From Lachnoclostridium sp. (GTDB lineage Bacteria; Bacillota; Clostridia; Lachnospirales; Lachnospiraceae): a stretch of 64,000 bases of DNA. A program made the position numbers and the translations under genes. Where the stretch lies: contig JAETRR010000024.1 in assembly GCA_021770065.1 (NCBI GenBank), forward strand, positions 1 to 64,000. Direction: 5' to 3'. Below, one piece after another: positions 60,963 through 64,000 of this stretch. Every line of letters begins with the position of its first letter. The first letter of the stretch is position 1. Under the pieces are notes generated by a model that was not told where the DNA came from, made no database searches, and saw only the letters and a program-made list of their open reading frames with translations.

Positions 60963-61136
60963 CTAAAACCGGTCAAAATCAGCCTGTGTAGCAATCACAC
61001 TGTAATTCTTGTCCACATCCTGGTCATTTCCGCTCTCCACATACATGTCATTCACCATTCCGATGGTCAAAAGATCCAAATCCCGAATCGAGATTCCCAG
61101 CTGAACGCATCGGAGCAGGAACAGCGGTGTTGTCAT
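60963..61136 (-). CDS. tail assembly chaperone, frameshift extension (T-like)
   Basis: 57 codons if read from ATG 61136 (MTTPLFLLRCVQLG), ending YSVIATQADFDRF, the usual end of the extended chaperone in Bacillota phages. It is in the -1 frame to the preceding gene and joined to it by a slip at A AAA AAC (61157-61163). The fused product is about 182 residues. Confidence 0.85.
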   Translation of the reverse strand: MTTPLFLLRCVQLGISIRDLDLLTIGMVNDMYVESGNDQDVDKNYSVIATQADFDRF

Positions 61137-61510
61137 CGGACGGTCTGTTGCACGAAGTTTTTTTTAGCTTCAGCATCCGTTCTCACATTGAGTCCCCATA
61201 GCTCAATAATCTTTGGAAGCACCTGATAAATAGAAAAAGTATTGAATGCATCCAGCCACTCTTCCGGTGTATCCGGAATTCCCGGATCCGCATGCTTCGC
61301 CATCACGTATGCAATGTTTTCAAACATTTCCAAAGAAAATAAATCCAGATTACTCACTTCTTCGCTGTTGCTGTCAATCGCCTTCTCCAAAGAAGCCAGA
61401 TCCTTGTAGATATCTCTCTGGAACTTCATTCTATATATTCTCGGAATCGCAGCACTTGCTCTGAAAGGCACCTGCTTTCCGTCAATTTCGATATTCTTAA
61501 TCATGCTCAT
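61133..61510 (-). CDS. tail assembly chaperone (G-like)
   Basis: 125 residues: MIKNIEIDGKQVPFRASAAIPRIYRMKFQRDIYKDL and LPKIIELWG. Located between major tail and tape measure genes as in lambda G. A slippery run of eight A then C on the minus strand near its end allows a -1 shift into the overlapping frame. Confidence 0.88.
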   Translation of the reverse strand: MSMIKNIEIDGKQVPFRASAAIPRIYRMKFQRDIYKDLASLEKAIDSNSEEVSNLDLFSLEMFENIAYVMAKHADPGIPDTPEEWLDAFNTFSIYQVLPKIIELWGLNVRTDAEAKKNFVQQTVR

Positions 61511-61572
61511 CGCATTTCCTCCTATCTGTCAAAATACCCTGGGACTTACAAATCCCAGGGCACCATAACCTC

Positions 61573-62157
61573 TTACTCTTCACCTGTATTCACCCCGGTA
61601 AGTGTAGGCATGTAAACTGCCTTGTACCAATCGGCATAAACCGTGCTGTCTGTCTCATTACCGGTCTTAGCCTTTACCACACCACTTGCAAGCGGTGTTG
61701 CCTTGATGGTAAGTGTTTCTGTCTGTACCTCTCTGCTCTCTTCATTTGTCTTACCCTCAATACCAGGTCTGGAAGCAGAACAGTTATAAAGCACATGACG
61801 GATATGCTTCACATCTCCATCAAACTCGAAAAGAAGTGCAAATCTGTTCAACTCAGAATTCGCATCCTCAATCAGAACCTTGTTGTCATCCAAGGTCTCA
61901 TTCAAAGCAGCTACTCTGAAATCCTCAGGAATCATCGCAAGCTCCAAATCGCCATCATAACCCATGTTGTTATTGATGACATAATACGCAGTACCATCTG
62001 CATAGAAATTCTCCGGTTCCCCATTGGCATCCAGAGAAATTGAAACTGCACCGGGCAATGCCACAGGCTTCTCGAAGGAAACCACACCCTCTTCATCCAC
62101 CTTAAGCATCGCATAGTGTGCATTCTTAAGATTGTATTTGACCTTATTCTTAGCCAT
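61573..62157 (-). CDS. phage major tail protein
   Basis: 194 residues: VKYNLKNAHYAMLKVDEEGVVSFEKPVALPGAVSISLDANGEPENFYADGTAYYV and MIPEDFRV are the hallmark of the phi13-type major tail protein family. Forms the tail tube. GGAGG before ATG 62157. Confidence 0.92.
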   Translation of the reverse strand: MAKNKVKYNLKNAHYAMLKVDEEGVVSFEKPVALPGAVSISLDANGEPENFYADGTAYYVINNNMGYDGDLELAMIPEDFRVAALNETLDDNKVLIEDANSELNRFALLFEFDGDVKHIRHVLYNCSASRPGIEGKTNEESREVQTETLTIKATPLASGVVKAKTGNETDSTVYADWYKAVYMPTLTGVNTGEE

Positions 62158-62222
62158 TGCTAATCCTCCTTTTTTTCCGAAGGGAAATCCGAATCCTCTG
62201 ACGAGGAGAAGATTTATCCTCC

Positions 62223-62552
62223 TTAATCTGTAACAGGAACCTCGAATGAATAAAGCACTTCATAAAGCTTCTCACTCTGGATCCAAACTTCACTCTTGTT
62301 ATAAAAAATACCGGAATCGTCCAGTACCGTTTCCACCTTTGCTTCCACAACCAAATCCTTACTGTCCGTGTAAAGCTCCATCCTCACCTGATTTATCTTG
62401 AAATACACCCTTCCATCTGCAGCAAAGTTATTACTGCCCGGCAGGAGATAACAGATAAACGGGGGTTCAGGGCTCTCTCCCTCTGCGAAATGGTCATAGG
62501 CAAAAGGGATGCCAGTCTTCTGCAGCATTGCCACAAGTTCTTCCATTGTCAT
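62223..62552 (-). CDS. phage tail completion/minor structural protein
   Basis: 109 residues: MTMEELVAMLQKTGIPFAYDHFAEGESPEPPFICYLLPGSNNF. Common in Bacillota siphophages between the gp10-like and major tail genes; tail-terminator role inferred from order. Overlaps the upstream gene by four bases. Confidence 0.8.
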   Translation of the reverse strand: MTMEELVAMLQKTGIPFAYDHFAEGESPEPPFICYLLPGSNNFAADGRVYFKINQVRMELYTDSKDLVVEAKVETVLDDSGIFYNKSEVWIQSEKLYEVLYSFEVPVTD

Positions 62553-62929
62553 TTGAGTGCCGCCTCCACTTCTCTTTCCAGCATTTCTGCCGCTCTCTGT
62601 TCCGCAGGCTCAATATGTGGAAATGCCCTTGTCCTGCCGCCCTGCCTCAGTGCATGCCCAAACTCCAACAGATGCGCCAGCTGATACTGCGTCTTGGAAT
62701 GCACCGTAACCGTCATTACAGTAGAAGTCTCCAAGGTTGTTTTCACATTCCAGCTTTTTCCATACTTACCTGTTCTCTTTGGAGCATTCTCAGCAATGTC
62801 CTTTTTCGCGGCATTCCCGGATTTCTTTACAGCCTTTTTCATATCCTCTGTTGCAAGGTCAGCATACTCCTGAAGCCCTTCCATGATTTCCTTTGCAAGC
62901 TCATCTACCTTAATCTTGCTTTGCCTCAT
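62549..62929 (-). CDS. HK97 gp10-family head-tail protein
   Basis: 126 residues, Lys-rich helical N-terminus, then GKYGKSWNVKTTLETSTVMTVTVHSKTQYQLAHLLEFGHALRQGGRTRAFPHIEPA, the gp10 family core. Takes part in neck assembly. Confidence 0.9.
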   Translation of the reverse strand: MRQSKIKVDELAKEIMEGLQEYADLATEDMKKAVKKSGNAAKKDIAENAPKRTGKYGKSWNVKTTLETSTVMTVTVHSKTQYQLAHLLEFGHALRQGGRTRAFPHIEPAEQRAAEMLEREVEAALK

Positions 62930-62930
62930 G

Positions 62931-63272
62931 TTACCGCCTCACTTTCCTACAGCTGAATTTAAGACACTTCTTCTTGAAATTCATATGATCCACGTTCGCG
63001 ATATCATAGATTTCATCCCTGAAAATAATCCTGTGAGTAGTGGAATCAATCTCAGATGCCTTCCTACAATAGCGAATAGTCACTGTCATTCCAACATCCT
63101 CAACAATGGTTCCTGCCACTTCCTTTTCCTTGGAGCTTGCCATACCCTCGCCACCAATCGTCGCATGGCATGTATAAAAATCTTCCCAGCTGTTCTTATG
63201 ATTGCCGATGGCATCCGTCACCACCACATTCTTCTGGAAGGTCACTTTTTCATTCAGCAAAGACACATTCAA
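62931..63272 (-). CDS. phage head closure protein
   Basis: 113 residues. NVSLLNEKVTFQKNVVVTDAIGNHKNSWEDFYTCHATI matches the SPP1 gp16-like stopper family. Start taken as TTG 63272, seven bases after GGGAGG; an upstream in-frame ATG at 63287 would add five residues before it and lacks its own ribosome site. Confidence 0.85.
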   Translation of the reverse strand: MNVSLLNEKVTFQKNVVVTDAIGNHKNSWEDFYTCHATIGGEGMASSKEKEVAGTIVEDVGMTVTIRYCRKASEIDSTTHRIIFRDEIYDIANVDHMNFKKKCLKFSCRKVRR

Positions 63273-63286
63273 AGCAATCCCTCCCA

Positions 63287-63565
63287 TCAAAATCCTGGCT
63301 CTCTAATTCCAAAAAGCAATGCCCTAAGTCCTACAGTAAGAGCTCGGTGGTCTGCGTCCTCACGATGCTCATATAAATAAGCTACAGCATACATAACCGC
63401 AATCTTACCCACAGGCTGTTTCTCAAATTCCTCAATGTCTGTAAATCTCGCCACATCCATACATATCTGCTGGCTCTGAACAATGATGCCTTCAAGCAGT
63501 GCATCATCGTCATCGAAGTCCACCCGCAGATAATTCTTCATTTCTTCTAATGTAACTACTGCCAT
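63287..63565 (-). CDS. head-tail connector protein (gp6-like)
   Basis: 92 residues: MAVVTLEEMKNYLRVDFDDDDALLEGIIVQSQQI. Helical adaptor that docks on the portal ring. ATG 63565 has GAGGTGA seven bases ahead. Confidence 0.88.
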   Translation of the reverse strand: MAVVTLEEMKNYLRVDFDDDDALLEGIIVQSQQICMDVARFTDIEEFEKQPVGKIAVMYAVAYLYEHREDADHRALTVGLRALLFGIREPGF

Positions 63566-63668
63566 CAAACATCACCTCACAAAAACCTTGCCTTTCTCAC
63601 ACTCTCCGCAAAGAGTAAGCTTTCATGGGCATCCGAAGATTTCCACGGGCTCAGTTATATATCATTCC

Positions 63669-64000
63669 TTAGGAACCGGAACCAGTCTTCTGCTGAAGAA
63701 CCTTGATTGCTTCAGGAAGAATAAGCTTGCCATCCACTCTCTGGGTTCCCATGAAACCAACCTGACCGGTAGCAGCAAAAAGCTCGGAAAGTTTCTTAAA
63801 GGTTCTGCCCTGACGGTCTGCAATCCAGTAATACTTGAAATCACCGAATGCAATGGTCTTTGCACCGGCTGCCGCAGTAGGCATAAATGCAGAAGTCTTC
63901 ACAGGTCTGCCAAGGATTGTGTCCGGAGTCCCTGCAACCAGGGAAGGCTGCCATAAATACTGGCCGGTAGAATCCTTGAGCTTACGGATCTGTTTCACAG
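63669..64000 (-). CDS. phage major capsid protein, HK97 fold (C-terminal part, partial)
   Basis: The last ~110 residues are present: DSTGQYLWQPSLVAGTPDTILGRPV, FGDFKYYWIADRQG and GKLILPEAIKVLQQ are typical of the P-domain and A-domain end of HK97-type capsid proteins. The frame is open at the right edge, so the gene continues outside the window. Confidence 0.92.
   Translation of the reverse strand, partial: VKQIRKLKDSTGQYLWQPSLVAGTPDTILGRPVKTSAFMPTAAAGAKTIAFGDFKYYWIADRQGRTFKKLSELFAATGQVGFMGTQRVDGKLILPEAIKVLQQKTGSGS

Larger units (their letters stand above)
47000..64000. mobile_element. prophage (siphovirus type, HK97-like head), right end outside window
   Basis: Contains integrase, excisionase, endolysin, holin, tail, tape measure, major tail, head-tail joining and capsid genes in normal phage order. 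The left end should lie between the phosphatase start (46996) and the first integrase arm-type site (47136); TTATCTCGG repeats at 47016 and 47111 are in that gap, but no attachment core can be assigned without the right end. Confidence 0.9.

Overview
The window looks like a chromosomal segment of a Gram-positive anaerobe of the Lachnospiraceae type (Bacillota, Clostridia). The support is protein-level resemblance, leader-peptide and promoter style (TTGACA/TATAAT with 17-bp spacers, AGGAGG ribosome sites), a THF riboswitch in front of folE, a Tn916-type integrase/excisionase pair and an HK97-type siphophage structural module. Species cannot be fixed from this sequence alone.

Layout. 1-620: the 5' end of a 16S rRNA gene running off the left edge, its promoter, and two serine tRNAs. 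670-5733: a housekeeping operon on the minus strand (tsaE-tsaB-rimI-small zinc-ribbon-rnz-tsaD-ispD) that makes the t6A tRNA modification, processes tRNA 3' ends and feeds isoprenoid synthesis. 5760-11734: a HutC/GntR regulator convergent with a mannose-family PTS (IIC, IID, IIB, no IIA) followed by a cytoplasmic-type gamma-glutamyltransferase and a two-gene ChrA transporter. 11773-14909: folate operon (folE-HD phosphohydrolase-folP-folBK) behind a THF riboswitch. 14930-18208: CPBP membrane protease and a LytTR/GHKL two-component system whose kinase gene carries an apparent one-base frameshift.

18248-32828: a large accessory operon on the minus strand: TauA/SsuA-like binding protein, two permeases, two unequal ATPases, zinc alcohol dehydrogenase, class II aldolase, PfkB kinase, EamA exporter, iron alcohol dehydrogenase, split transketolase, RpiB/LacAB isomerase and transaldolase, with a divergent DeoR repressor. 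The combination of a sulfonate-type importer with a transketolase/isomerase/iron-ADH set suggests uptake and breakdown of an unusual, possibly sulfonated, carbohydrate. 32839-46520: tex, two membrane proteins, a threonine/aspartate pathway operon (ACT protein, hom, PGM-like protein, lysC), a 5'-truncated PrpR-like regulator remnant, prfB with its programmed frameshift, and a PadR-DUF1700-DUF4097-PspC envelope operon, then a low molecular weight tyrosine phosphatase.

From about 47.0 kb to the right edge lies a prophage. Its left end holds seven TGGTCTAAA sites, a Tn916-like integrase and excisionase, then a rightward accessory block (HTH protein, Smr-like protein, unknown protein) whose two promoters share the same palindrome at the same distance from -35. 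The lysis, tail and head genes are read leftwards and include a programmed -1 frameshift in the tail assembly chaperone and an AT-rich HEXXH metallopeptidase gene inserted as a moron with its own promoter and terminator. The major capsid gene runs off the right edge.

Several families of dispersed intergenic repeats occur in the chromosomal part, some carrying a ribosome-binding site or extending a coding sequence.
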